A stretch of DNA of 64,000 bases from Aquabacterium humicola (GTDB lineage Bacteria; Pseudomonadota; Gammaproteobacteria; Burkholderiales; Burkholderiaceae_C), in contig NZ_JARGNB010000001.1 in assembly GCF_030167915.1 (NCBI RefSeq), forward strand, positions 1,116,001 to 1,180,000, in the 5' to 3' direction. Numbering within the stretch: the stretch's first letter is position 1; each line of letters starts with the position of its first letter. The notes beneath the pieces were generated by a model that was given only the letters and a program-made list of their open reading frames with translations, was not told the DNA's origin and ran no database searches. Shown here one piece after another: positions 8,627-19,386 of this stretch. A program made the position numbers and the translations under genes.

Positions 8627-9595
8627 ATGGCGGTATTCACGCAGGTCGGCCGCGACGAAGCGGCGGCGCTCGCCGAGCGCCTCGGTGCCGGATCGCTCCG
8701 TTCGATCGAAGGCATCGCGAGCGGCATCGAGAACTCCAACTTCTTCATCGATACCGACCGCGGCCGCTGGGTGCTCACACTCTTCGAGCGCCTGTCCTTC
8801 GAGCAGCTGCCCTACTACCTGCGGCTGATGCAGCACCTCGCGCAGCGCGGCCTGCCGGTGCCCGAACCCCGCGCCGATGCCGCCGGCGAGATCCTGCACC
8901 GCGTGGCCGGCAAGCCCGCCGCGCTGGTCAACGCGCTGCCCGGGGCGCACCAGCTGGCGCCGGACCTGCACCACTGCGCGCAGCTGGGCCACTTGCTCGC
9001 GCGCCTGCATCTGGCGGTGGCCGATTTCCCGCTCGCGCAGCCGAACCTGCGCGGCCTGCCGTGGTGGCTGGCGACCGCACCGCAGGTGATGCCGCACCTG
9101 GCCGCGCCGCAGCAGGCGCTGCTGTCCGAGGAACTGCAGTTCCAGCAGCAGCTCGCCGCCGCGCCGGCCTACCAGGGCCTGCCGCGCGGCGCGGTGCACG
9201 CCGACCTGTTCCGCGACAACGTGCTGTTCGACGGCCTGCCCGGCCACGAAAAACTGACCGGCGCCTACGACTTCTATTTCGCCGGCACCGATGCCTTCGG
9301 GTACGACCTCGCGGTCGCGCTCAACGACTGGTGCATCGATGCCGACTCCGGCCGCCTCGACGAGCCGCGCGCGCTGGCGCTGATCGACGCCTACGAGCAG
9401 GAGCGGCCGATGACCAGCAGCGAGCTGCGCCTGCTGCCCGGCCTGCTGCGCGCCGCGGCGCTGCGCTTCTGGCTGTCGCGCGCGGCCGACTGGCACCTGC
9501 CGCGCGAAGCCGCGCTGCTGGAGCCGAAAGACCCGGCGCATTTCGAACGCGTGCTGCGCGCGCGCATCGCCGAACCCTGGCATCCGCCGCGTTAG
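8627..9595 (+). CDS. thrB: Homoserine kinase (choline-kinase-like fold)
   Basis: Homoserine kinase of the aminoglycoside phosphotransferase-like type (322 aa), phosphorylating homoserine in threonine synthesis. The N-lobe contains IASGIENSNFFIDT and the catalytic loop is HADLFRDNVLFDG (about 191-203, the HxDxxxxN motif), followed by YDFYFAGTDAFGYDLAVALNDW. This enzyme type replaces the GHMP-type ThrB in many beta- and gammaproteobacteria. The start ATG 8627 is right after the short upstream frame. The BPSS1780-type membrane protein follows 33 bases downstream and may be co-transcribed. Confidence 0.93.
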   Translation: MAVFTQVGRDEAAALAERLGAGSLRSIEGIASGIENSNFFIDTDRGRWVLTLFERLSFEQLPYYLRLMQHLAQRGLPVPEPRADAAGEILHRVAGKPAALVNALPGAHQLAPDLHHCAQLGHLLARLHLAVADFPLAQPNLRGLPWWLATAPQVMPHLAAPQQALLSEELQFQQQLAAAPAYQGLPRGAVHADLFRDNVLFDGLPGHEKLTGAYDFYFAGTDAFGYDLAVALNDWCIDADSGRLDEPRALALIDAYEQERPMTSSELRLLPGLLRAAALRFWLSRAADWHLPREAALLEPKDPAHFERVLRARIAEPWHPPR

Positions 9596-9628
9596 CACGC
9601 GCGCCGCCGTCGACCGACACCTCTCCCG

Positions 9629-10444
9629 ATGGGCCTCCGACTCCGTCAAGTCGCCCCGCAGCGCGGCAGCTTCTGGCTGCGCAGCGCGCTCGCGACCTTC
9701 TTCCGCCAGCCACTGGGCTACTGCGTGCTGTTCCTGGCCTACCTGCTGCTGTTCAGCGTGATCGGCTGGATCCCGCTGCTGGGCGCGCCGCTGTCGCTGG
9801 CGACGCTGCCGCTGCTGTCGCTGGCCTTCATGCTGGCCACGCGCGATGCGCTGGCCGGCCAGCGGGTGCGGCTGAAGCACCTGTTCGCGCTGCGCAACGA
9901 ACCGCCCGCCGCGCGCCGCGCGATGCTGCTGCTGTGCATCGGCTTCGGCCTCCTGGTGACGCTGATCGTCGAGCTCGCCGCGTGGGCCGGCGGCCAGGAG
10001 CTGGTCGAGGCGCTGAAGCCGCTGTCGGCGACGAACCGCAGCGCACAGGACTTCATGACCGCGCTGACGCACCCGGCCGTCACCCGCTTCTCGCACACCA
10101 TCCTCGTGCTGAGCGCGCTGCTGTCGGTGCCCTACTGGCACGCGCTCGCGCTGGTGCACTGGGGCGGGCAATCGGCGGCGCAGGCGCTGTTCTCCAGCAC
10201 GCTGGCGCTGTGGCGCGCCAAGGGGGCGTTCCTGCTCTTCGGGCTCGGCTGGCTGGGCTGCGTGGCGATCGGCAGCCTGCTCGGCGGCCTGGTGGTGGGC
10301 ATGCTGTCGGCGCTGCTCGGCAGCGCGGCGATCGTGATGGCCTTCGCGGCGCTGCTGGTCACCGCCTTGAGCGCGGCCTTCTATGTCTCGCTGTGGTTCA
10401 TGTTCGAAGACAGCTTCGAGATCGACGCGCCGCCCGCCGCGTGA
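9629..10444 (+). CDS. BPSS1780 family membrane protein
   Basis: Polytopic membrane protein of 271 aa matching the uncharacterised BPSS1780 family of betaproteobacteria. It has about six hydrophobic segments, including PLGYCVLFLAYLLLFSVIGW, ATLPLLSLAFMLAT, MLLLCIGFGLLVTLIVELAA, a pair between 180 and 235, and a last one near the C-terminus. It opens with GLRLRQVAPQRGSFWLRSAL, typical of the family. The protein ends with an acidic stretch (FEDSFEIDAPP). No enzymatic motif is visible and the role is unknown. Confidence 0.82.
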   Translation: MGLRLRQVAPQRGSFWLRSALATFFRQPLGYCVLFLAYLLLFSVIGWIPLLGAPLSLATLPLLSLAFMLATRDALAGQRVRLKHLFALRNEPPAARRAMLLLCIGFGLLVTLIVELAAWAGGQELVEALKPLSATNRSAQDFMTALTHPAVTRFSHTILVLSALLSVPYWHALALVHWGGQSAAQALFSSTLALWRAKGAFLLFGLGWLGCVAIGSLLGGLVVGMLSALLGSAAIVMAFAALLVTALSAAFYVSLWFMFEDSFEIDAPPAA

Positions 10445-10478
10445 GCGGCGCCGGCCGCTCTTCCCACCCGCCGCGCCT

Positions 10479-12908
10479 TCAGTTCACCGGCGTCAGCTTG
10501 GCGATGCCCAGCGCGAGCCACTTCGCGCCATGGCGGCCGAAGTTCACCTGCGCGCGCGCATCGCTGCCACTGCCTTCGAGCGTCATGATCACGCCTTCGC
10601 CGAACTTGTTGTGGAACACGGTCTGGCCGACCCGCAGGCCGGCCTCGGCTTCCCTGGCCTTCTGCAGCATCACGGGCGCCGGCGGCGGCGGTGTCGCATA
10701 CGCAGGCCGGCCGGCGACGCGGCCCATGCCGACGACGGAGCCCAGGCCCGAGCCGCGTGACCACGCGCTCTGGTACTCCCGCGCATAACCCGAGCCGAAG
10801 CCCTGGTGCTTCGGCGTCAGCCACTTCAGCGCGCCCTCGGGCAGCTCGTCGACGAAGCGGCTCTTGACGTTGTAGCGGGTCTGCCCGTGCAGCAGGCGCG
10901 TCTGGCTGAAGCTCAGGTACAGGCGCTGGCGCGCGCGCGTGATCGCGACGTACATCAGCCGCCGCTCTTCCTCCAGCCCGTCGGCATCGGACAGCGAGTT
11001 CTCGTGGGGGAACAGGCCCTCTTCCAGGCCGGTGATGAAGACGCAGTCGAACTCCAGGCCCTTGGCCGAGTGCACCGTCATCAGTTGCAGCGCGTCCTGC
11101 CCGGCCTGCGCCTGGTTGTCGCCCGCTTCGAGCGCGGCGTGCGTCAGGAACGCGGCCAGCGGCGACTGGATCTCGCCGGTCTCGGCATCCGGCGCCGGCG
11201 GTGCGGTGGCCGATGCCTCGGCCCCGGCAATCGCGCCCGGCGCGGTCTCGTCGACCGGCAGCGCGACCGCATCCTTGCCGAAACCTTCCTGCGTGACGAA
11301 GGACTCGGCGGCGTTGACCAGTTCCTCCAGGTTCTCGATGCGGTCGGTGCCTTCCTTCTCGGTGCGGTAGAACTCCACCAGCCCCGAGGTCGCGAGCACC
11401 TCGCCGATGATCTCGCGCAGCGTCAGGCCGCGCGTGCGCTCGCGCAGGCCGTCGATCAGCGCGTTGAAGGCCGCCAGGTTGCCGCCGCCCTTGCCGGCGA
11501 CCGCGCCGATGCTCTGGTACAGGCTTTGCGATGCCGCCCTCGCTGCGTCCTGCAGCAGTTCCATCGTGCGTGCACCGATGCCGCGCGCGGGGAAGTTGAC
11601 GACGCGCAGGTACGAGGTGTCGTCGTGCGGGTTCTCGATCAGCCGCAGGTAGGCCAGCGCGTGCTTGACCTCGGCGCGCTCGAAGAAGCGCAGGCCGCCG
11701 TAGACGCGGTACGGGATGCCGGCGTTGAACAGCGCACTTTCGAGCACGCGGCTCTGCGCGTTGCTGCGGTAGAGGATGGCGATCTCGCTGCGCGCGATGC
11801 CGCCGCGATGCAGCGCCTGCGCTTCGTCGAGCAGCCATTGCGCCTCGGCATAGTCGCTGGGATGTTCGCCGATGCGCACCGGCTCGCCCGGTCCCGCTTC
11901 GGTGCGCAGGTTCTTGCCGAGGCGGTGCGCGTTGTGCGCGATCAGCGCATTGGCGCTGTCGAGGATGTTGCCGAACGAGCGGTAGTTGCGCTCGAGCTTG
12001 ATGACCTGGCGCACGCGGTACTCGCGCTCGAAGTCGGCCATGTTGCCGACCTGCGCGCCGCGGAAGGCGTAGATGCTCTGGTCGTCGTCGCCGACGGCGA
12101 ACACGCCCTGCGGGCCGAGGCCGGGCACGCCGCCCGGAGGCGCGAACATCTTCAGCCAGCGGTACTGCAGCCGGTTGGTGTCCTGGAACTCGTCGACCAG
12201 CACGTGTCGGAAGCGGCGCTGGTAGTGCTCGCGCAGCGCGGCGTTGTCGCGCATCAGCTCGTAGGTGCGCAGCATCAGCTCGGCGAAATCGACCACGCCT
12301 TCGCGCTGGCACTGCGCCTCGTAGGCCTCGTAGATCTCGACCATCTTGCGCGTCTGCGGATCGCGCGCGTCCACGTCCTTCGGACGTTGGCCCTCTTCCT
12401 TCGCGCCGGCGATGAACCAGGTCACCTGCTTGGGCACGAAGCGCTGCTCGTCGAGGCCCATCGCCTTGATGATGCGCTTGACCGCCGACTGCTGGTCGCC
12501 CGAGTCGAGGATCTGGAACGACTGCGGCAGCCCGGCCAGCTTCCAGTGGGCGCGCAGGAAGCGGTTGCACAGGCCGTGGAAGGTGCCGATCCACATGCCG
12601 CGCACGGCGATCGGCAGCATCGCCGACAGGCGCGTCAGCATCTCCTTGGCGGCCTTGTTCGTGAAGGTCACGGCAAGCAGCCCACCCGGCGACAGCTGCC
12701 CGGTCGACAAGAGCCACGCGATGCGCGTGGTCAGCACGCGCGTCTTGCCGGAGCCGGCGCCGGCGAGGATCAGCGAGGGCTCCGCGCCCAGCGTCACGGC
12801 CGCGTACTGCTCGGGGTTCAGGTTGCGCAGCAAGGTGCCGGTGCCGGGCACGTCGCCACCCGTGCCATTCCGTGGTTCGGGCGCGCGGTCAGAATGCTGG
12901 TCATGCAT
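10479..12908 (-). CDS. uvrD: UvrD-type ATP-dependent DNA helicase (helicase II)
   Basis: Superfamily 1A 3'-5' helicase of 809 aa for nucleotide-excision and mismatch repair. Visible motifs: Q-motif LNPEQYAAV (30-38), Walker A AGAGSGKT (49-56), motif II VLVDEFQDTNRLQ, motif III VGDDDQSIYAFRGA, motif IV ERNYRSFGNIL, motif V MTVHSAKGLEFD and motif VI YVAITRARQRLYL. The C-terminus VGQTVFHNKFGEGVI..LEG is the Tudor-like UvrD/PcrA tail, which favours UvrD over Rep. The ATG ending at 12908 abuts the ATG of the divergent neighbour (ATGCAT). Alternative GTG/TTG starts exist within the first 27 codons, before the helicase core. Confidence 0.93.
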   Translation of the reverse strand: MHDQHSDRAPEPRNGTGGDVPGTGTLLRNLNPEQYAAVTLGAEPSLILAGAGSGKTRVLTTRIAWLLSTGQLSPGGLLAVTFTNKAAKEMLTRLSAMLPIAVRGMWIGTFHGLCNRFLRAHWKLAGLPQSFQILDSGDQQSAVKRIIKAMGLDEQRFVPKQVTWFIAGAKEEGQRPKDVDARDPQTRKMVEIYEAYEAQCQREGVVDFAELMLRTYELMRDNAALREHYQRRFRHVLVDEFQDTNRLQYRWLKMFAPPGGVPGLGPQGVFAVGDDDQSIYAFRGAQVGNMADFEREYRVRQVIKLERNYRSFGNILDSANALIAHNAHRLGKNLRTEAGPGEPVRIGEHPSDYAEAQWLLDEAQALHRGGIARSEIAILYRSNAQSRVLESALFNAGIPYRVYGGLRFFERAEVKHALAYLRLIENPHDDTSYLRVVNFPARGIGARTMELLQDAARAASQSLYQSIGAVAGKGGGNLAAFNALIDGLRERTRGLTLREIIGEVLATSGLVEFYRTEKEGTDRIENLEELVNAAESFVTQEGFGKDAVALPVDETAPGAIAGAEASATAPPAPDAETGEIQSPLAAFLTHAALEAGDNQAQAGQDALQLMTVHSAKGLEFDCVFITGLEEGLFPHENSLSDADGLEEERRLMYVAITRARQRLYLSFSQTRLLHGQTRYNVKSRFVDELPEGALKWLTPKHQGFGSGYAREYQSAWSRGSGLGSVVGMGRVAGRPAYATPPPPAPVMLQKAREAEAGLRVGQTVFHNKFGEGVIMTLEGSGSDARAQVNFGRHGAKWLALGIAKLTPVN
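12890..12908. promoter_or_regulatory. Back-to-back start codons (ATGCAT) with an embedded -10-like CAGAAT
   Basis: The plus-strand ATG (12903-12905) and the minus-strand start of uvrD (12908-12906) form the palindrome ATGCAT, so the divergent genes have no intergenic space. CAGAAT (12890-12895) lies 7 bases before the plus-strand ATG, inside the uvrD frame. The promoters must overlap the neighbour's coding sequence, or one start is wrong. Confidence 0.4.
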
Positions 12909-13574
12909 CCATGGATTTTAGGAGCCGGGCTCGTGCTGCTCGGCGCGGCGGCGCACGCAGCGGACACGGCGGCGCCGGCGGCGGGTTGCCCCCGCGCCGG
13001 CGCGGCGGTCACCGAACGTTTCGTCTCCGCCGACTGCCCCGAGTGCTGGGCGGCGAAGGACGGCGCGGCGGCGCCGGCCGGCTGGCTGTTCGACTGGATC
13101 ACGCCAACGCCGGCCGCCGGCGATGCGCCGCTCGCCGCGGCCGCGCCGGCCGAAGCCGCCGAACGTGCGCAGCGCGCCGGCGGCCCGTCGCCGGTCGCGC
13201 AGCAGATGCTGACGGTGCGCTCGGCGCTGCCGTCCGGCGTGCCGGCGCTGCGCGTGCTGTCCGGACCGGCATGGAACGGCTATTTCGGCCTGCAGCTGGA
13301 ATTGCGCGGCGCGGTGCCCAGGGGCAGCAGCGGCTGGCTCGCGCTGGTCGAGCTGTTGCCGGCCGGCAGCGAAGGCTCGACCGTCGAACGCCAGCTGGTG
13401 CGCGCGGTCGCCGGCCCGCTGCCGCTGGACGGCGCGAAGCGGCCGATCTCCCACCTGCGTGCACTGCGCTGGCCCGAGAGCGCCCAGCCGACGCGCCTGC
13501 AGGCACGTGGCTGGGTCGAAGCCCCGGATGGTCGGCTGCTGGCCATCGCCGCCGACCGCTGCCCGGCGCGCTGA
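12903..13574 (+). CDS. Exported protein with CxxC motif, function unknown
   Basis: Protein of 223 aa with a signal peptide (MHPWILGAGLVLLGAAAHA, then ADTAAP). Soon after comes VTERFVSADCPECWAAKDG, a CPEC motif placed as the redox CxxC of thioredoxin-fold proteins, followed by AGWLFDWITP. The rest is beta-rich with no motif I recognise. A second ATG at 12894 is in frame but would leave charged residues out of the signal and sits inside the -10-like element. It could be a periplasmic thiol-disulfide or metal-binding protein; that is inference from one CxxC only. Confidence 0.7.
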   Translation: MHPWILGAGLVLLGAAAHAADTAAPAAGCPRAGAAVTERFVSADCPECWAAKDGAAAPAGWLFDWITPTPAAGDAPLAAAAPAEAAERAQRAGGPSPVAQQMLTVRSALPSGVPALRVLSGPAWNGYFGLQLELRGAVPRGSSGWLALVELLPAGSEGSTVERQLVRAVAGPLPLDGAKRPISHLRALRWPESAQPTRLQARGWVEAPDGRLLAIAADRCPAR

Positions 13575-13650
13575 GGCCGCGCCGCCGCGCCATCTCCCCG
13601 GGCGGGTGCGGCTCTCTCGCGCCGCACCGCGCCGGGGCGTGCCGCCCGCG

Positions 13651-13656
13651 TAGAAT
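13651..13656 (+). promoter_or_regulatory. Putative -10 element (TAGAAT) of guaC
   Basis: TAGAAT stands 158 bases before the guaC start and directly before a strong hairpin (13663-13686). If used, the transcript would begin at about the first base of that hairpin and carry a leader of about 150 nt. No convincing -35 box is seen. Confidence 0.35.
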
Positions 13657-13662
13657 CAGCCA

Positions 13663-13695
13663 CCGGGCCCAAATTCTGGCGCCCGGTTTCCTTTT
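13663..13695 (+). terminator. GC-rich hairpin followed by a T-rich tract (terminator or leader hairpin)
   Basis: CCGGGC (13663-13668) pairs with GCCCGG (13681-13686), extended by CCA/TGG inside, and is followed by TTTCCTTTT. This is the shape of a rho-independent terminator for the upstream CxxC gene. Because a -10-like TAGAAT lies just upstream, it could instead be the first hairpin of the guaC leader. Confidence 0.6.
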
Positions 13696-13814
13696 GGGGT
13701 CGCACCGTCCTTCGCCGACGGCGTTCGCGGCCCGGACCGGGTCTCAGGTCAAGCGCTCGCAGCCCCAGTGACGGCACTGCGTTCAACGCCGCCACGCCTG
13801 ACGAGACTTCAGCC

Positions 13815-14792
13815 ATGGAAATCTTCGACTACGACAACATCCTGCTGCTGCCGCGCAAGTGCCGCGTCGACAGCCGCGCCGAGTGCGACACCTCGGTCGA
13901 GTTCGGCGGCCGCCGCTTCAAGCTGCCGGTGGTGCCCGCCAACATGAAGACGGTGGTGGACGAATCGATCACCGAGACGCTGGCCAGGAGCGGCCACTTC
14001 TATGTGATGCACCGCTTCGACCTCGACAACGTGGCCTATGCGAAGCAGATGCGCGACAAGGGCCTGTTCGTCTCGCTGAGCTCGGGCGTGAAGCCGGCCG
14101 ACATCGCGGTGATCGACCGCCTCGCGGCCGAGGGCGTCGGTGCCGACTACATCACCATCGACATCGCCCACGGCCATGCCGAGAGCGTGCGGCGCACGAT
14201 CGAGCACATCAAGCAGAAGCTGCCGCGCACCTTCGTGATCGCCGGCAACGTCGGCACGCCCGAAGGCGTGATCGACCTCGAGAACTGGGGCGCCGACGCC
14301 ACCAAGGTCGGCATCGGCCCCGGCAAGGTGTGCATCACGCGCCTGAAGACCGGTTTCGGCACCGGGGGATGGCAGCTGTCCGCGCTGAAATGGTGCGCCC
14401 GGGTGGCCACCAAGCCCATCATTGCCGACGGCGGCATCCGCCACCATGGCGACATCGCCAAGAGCGTGCGTTTCGGCGCCGCGATGGTGATGGTCGGCTC
14501 GCTGTTCGCCGGCCACGAGGAGTCGCCCGGCCAGACGGTCGAGGTCGACGGCAAGCTGTTCAAGGAGTACTACGGCTCGGCCAGCGACTTCAACAAGGGC
14601 GAGTACAAGCACGTCGAGGGCAAGCGCATCCTCGAGCCGGTGAAGGGCCGGCTCGACGACACGCTGCGCGAGATGCGCGAGGACCTGCAGAGCTCGATCT
14701 CGTACGCCGGCGGCCGCACGCTGGGCGACCTGCGCAAGGTCAACTACGTGGTCCTCGGCGGCGAGAACGCCGGCGAGCATCTCTTCATGTGA
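13815..14792 (+). CDS. guaC: GMP reductase
   Basis: Cytoplasmic NADPH-dependent GMP reductase (325 aa), converting GMP to IMP with release of ammonia for purine salvage. It is a TIM barrel of the IMPDH/GMPR family without CBS domains, beginning [16 protein letters not shown]. The catalytic Cys is in [15 protein letters not shown] (about residue 173), and [14 protein letters not shown] and [13 protein letters not shown] form the phosphate site. The C-terminal flap contains [19 protein letters not shown]. Length and motifs fit the short GuaC type found in Firmicutes and some proteobacteria. It has a long, structured upstream region. Confidence 0.95.
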   Translation: MEIFDYDNILLLPRKCRVDSRAECDTSVEFGGRRFKLPVVPANMKTVVDESITETLARSGHFYVMHRFDLDNVAYAKQMRDKGLFVSLSSGVKPADIAVIDRLAAEGVGADYITIDIAHGHAESVRRTIEHIKQKLPRTFVIAGNVGTPEGVIDLENWGADATKVGIGPGKVCITRLKTGFGTGGWQLSALKWCARVATKPIIADGGIRHHGDIAKSVRFGAAMVMVGSLFAGHEESPGQTVEVDGKLFKEYYGSASDFNKGEYKHVEGKRILEPVKGRLDDTLREMREDLQSSISYAGGRTLGDLRKVNYVVLGGENAGEHLFM

Positions 14793-14958
14793 CCTGAACG
14801 CAACAGCCGACGATCGCTGACATCTCGGCCCGTCAGCAGGGCTGCAGAATGAAACGCTCCTGTCCAGCGGGGGCGCACCCATGCGGCGTGCCGACCGATG
14901 CCGGTCTGCACGCCGCTTGCATTGCCCCGGCGACTTTCACCCACCGAGGAATGCCACC

Positions 14959-17229
<2,271 letters not shown>

Positions 17230-17260
17230 TCCCGATCGTCCGTCCGCAAGCGGGGCCTTC

Positions 17261-17412
17261 AGCCGCCGCCGGGCCGCCCCAAGGCGGCTGAGCCTTGCAG
17301 GCCGCGCTGGTCCTTGCGGACCAGCCGTTCGCCAGGCGAGAACAGTCCGCTGGACTGTCCTCGTCCGGGCTCACCCCCCTCGGGGGGCAGGAGCGAAGCG
17401 ACGTGGGGGCCC
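17261..17412. repeat. Cluster of four perfect hairpins (REP-like intergenic element)
   Basis: Between the convergent ends of the TonB receptor and the Cys-repeat lipoprotein lie four consecutive perfect inverted repeats. AGCCGCC 17261-17267 pairs with 17283-17289. GCTGGTCC 17306-17313 pairs with 17318-17325 (loop TTGC). ACAGTCC 17342-17348 pairs with 17352-17358. CCCCCC 17374-17379 pairs with 17382-17387. The last, with the following GAGCGAAGCGACGTGGGGGC, resembles the dispersed GC-rich palindromes common between genes of Comamonadaceae-type genomes. It may also serve as a bidirectional terminator. Confidence 0.7.
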
Positions 17413-17414
17413 AC

Positions 17415-19349
17415 TCAGCCCGCCTTGCAGGACGGCAGGATCGGCGGCTGCAGCACCGCGCGCAGGCAGGTGTAGCCCACCGTGCCGGTGGTCGGCCCGA
17501 CGGTGTCCTTGTGCACCACGGTCCGGCCGTGCGGCACCACCGTTTCCTCGCCGACGTCCGGCGTGCAGGTCACGCCACCGACGGTCCACGAGGTCGGCGC
17601 CGGGCAGTCGGCGCTCTGGATCTGCGTGTCGCCATTGCTGTCGGTCGTCACGACGATGTGGTCGAGCACGCGGTCGTGGCCGCTGCCATTGGGCCGGAAC
17701 GGGATGGTGAGCGGGTCGAAGGTCGACGGATCCAAGCCCGATTCGATCAGCAGCGGGTTGACCACCGGATGGTTGCGGATCGCATTGATCGCGGCGATCA
17801 GGGCATTCGGATTCGCCTCGATGATCGCCGGTGTCAGGCTGGCCGCGCCGCCCAGGTCGGCCGCCTTGGCGATCTCGGCAGCGATCTTCGTCGTCAGCCC
17901 GGTCACGCTGATGAAGATGTAGCCGTTGGTCTTCAGCGGCTGCACCGACAGCGAGACGCGCACGACGCCGTCCGGCCGCGTCACCCGCACCAGCAGCGGC
18001 GGCTGGAAGCCGGTCAGCTTGACGCGGAAGTAGCCCTGCGCGTCGGTGGTCGCGCTGGTGCGCTTGCCGTTGCGGTCGACCACCTGCACCAGCCCGCCGA
18101 CGATCGGTGCGCCGTCGCCGGCGGTGCCGTCGCCGTTGGCACCGCCATCGGCCGCCCCGCCGTCGCCGCCGAAGCTGTCGAGGATGTGCGGGATCGACTC
18201 GCAGACGCCCTGCAGCTGCACCAGGTTGCCGGCGCTGCACTGGAAGGTGGCGTTGCCGGTGGTCGCGCCGGTGATGTCGCCGAACAGGAAGCTGCCGCCA
18301 TCGGCGATCTGCGCCGGCACGCTGTCGGCGTCGCAGGTGTTGGCGCCGACCGTCCAGCTGACGCTCGCCGGCTGGCAGGAGACCGCCGGCGGCGGATTGC
18401 AGCTCGGCGTGCCGACCGGGCTCAGGCTGCCGTTGAAGCAGCTGTAGTCGGCGCTGCCGACCGTGCCCGACGAGGCCTTGAACACATGGCTCGCGCCCGA
18501 AGCCAGCTGCGTCGGCTCGCCGGCATTGGCGACGCAGGTGCGCCCGCCGACCGTCCAGCTCAGGCCGCTGGTATTGCAGGCCAGCGGCTCGGCCAGGTCG
18601 CAGGCCAGGCCGCCCTTCTGCGTCAGGGTGCCGTCGTTGCAGGTGTAGCTGGCGCTGCCGCGCGTCGGGCCGCTCGAGTCGAGGTACGCGACCGTCGTGC
18701 CCGAGGGCACGGAGCCCGTCTGGTCGGCGTTCGGCGTGCAGACGTTGAAGCCGACCAGCCAGGAGTTCGGCGCAGTGCAGGGCTTGCCGGTCGGCGCCGG
18801 TTCGCAGCGGTCGGGGAACACGGTGCAGGTGAAGTCCACCAGCTCGTCGATGAACAGCAGCGTGCCGCCCGACAGCGGCCCCTGCACGTAGACCAGCCCG
18901 TTGGCGACGGCGACGTGGTTCTGCGTCGTCGGGTAGTAGCGGTAGACGTAGGGCACCAGCGTGCGGTTGCTTTCGTGCCCCGGGAAGAAGTGCGCGTAGT
19001 TCTGCTCGGCCCAGTCGAAGAGCTCGGTGGCGGTCAGCGGCGGCGCGTTCGGCTTGATGACGTTCGCTGCAGCGGCCGCGCTCTGGGCACGGCGGCGGCC
19101 ATCGGTGGCGGCCGCCTGCCGCAAGCCGGCGAAGCTGTGCAGGCACTCGCTGCCGACGCGCCGATGGCCGACGAGGCCCGCTGCCTCGGTGGCCGCACCA
19201 GTCGACGCATCGCAGGCCGACGCCGGCGCCCGCGCCGCGGCCGGCGCGTCGAGCCGCCCGCGCGAGGCCTCGGCCGCCTCGCGGCCGCCCCCGCAACCCG
19301 CGAGCAGCAGCGCCGCCGCGATCCAGCCCCACCACCGTGTCGTGTTCAT
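17415..19349 (-). CDS. Large lipoprotein with cysteine-framed repeats, function unknown
   Basis: Lipoprotein of 644 aa (signal WIAAALLLAGCGGG). Residues about 105-185 form a domain starting LFDWAEQNYAHFFPGHE, a type seen repeatedly in Burkholderiales surface lipoproteins. Four repeats of about 55-60 residues follow a pattern C..xSWTVGxxxC...GxTxGxxxYxCxxGxL...C. Three are in tandem (about 193-390) and the fourth is at the very C-terminus (SWTVGGVTC). Between repeats 3 and 4 sit a Gly/Asp-rich linker, a carboxypeptidase-regulatory-like beta-sandwich (GGLVQVVDRNGKRTSATTDA) and a helical region. Each repeat has four cysteines, so disulfides and a periplasmic or surface location are likely. It starts 37 bases after telA on the same strand. 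Confidence 0.8.
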   Translation of the reverse strand: MNTTRWWGWIAAALLLAGCGGGREAAEASRGRLDAPAAARAPASACDASTGAATEAAGLVGHRRVGSECLHSFAGLRQAAATDGRRRAQSAAAAANVIKPNAPPLTATELFDWAEQNYAHFFPGHESNRTLVPYVYRYYPTTQNHVAVANGLVYVQGPLSGGTLLFIDELVDFTCTVFPDRCEPAPTGKPCTAPNSWLVGFNVCTPNADQTGSVPSGTTVAYLDSSGPTRGSASYTCNDGTLTQKGGLACDLAEPLACNTSGLSWTVGGRTCVANAGEPTQLASGASHVFKASSGTVGSADYSCFNGSLSPVGTPSCNPPPAVSCQPASVSWTVGANTCDADSVPAQIADGGSFLFGDITGATTGNATFQCSAGNLVQLQGVCESIPHILDSFGGDGGAADGGANGDGTAGDGAPIVGGLVQVVDRNGKRTSATTDAQGYFRVKLTGFQPPLLVRVTRPDGVVRVSLSVQPLKTNGYIFISVTGLTTKIAAEIAKAADLGGAASLTPAIIEANPNALIAAINAIRNHPVVNPLLIESGLDPSTFDPLTIPFRPNGSGHDRVLDHIVVTTDSNGDTQIQSADCPAPTSWTVGGVTCTPDVGEETVVPHGRTVVHKDTVGPTTGTVGYTCLRAVLQPPILPSCKAG

Positions 19350-19386
19350 CGCGCGCTCCCGACCGACCGCCTCTGCACCGCGTACC

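Noticed and set aside
13651-13814. Known purine riboswitch before guaC
   Set aside because: I could not match the conserved core of purine, PRPP or ppGpp-type riboswitches; only generic hairpins are seen.
17261-17412. Insertion-sequence end or integron
   Set aside because: No transposase or integrase and no target-site duplication; hairpins fit REP-like palindromes.
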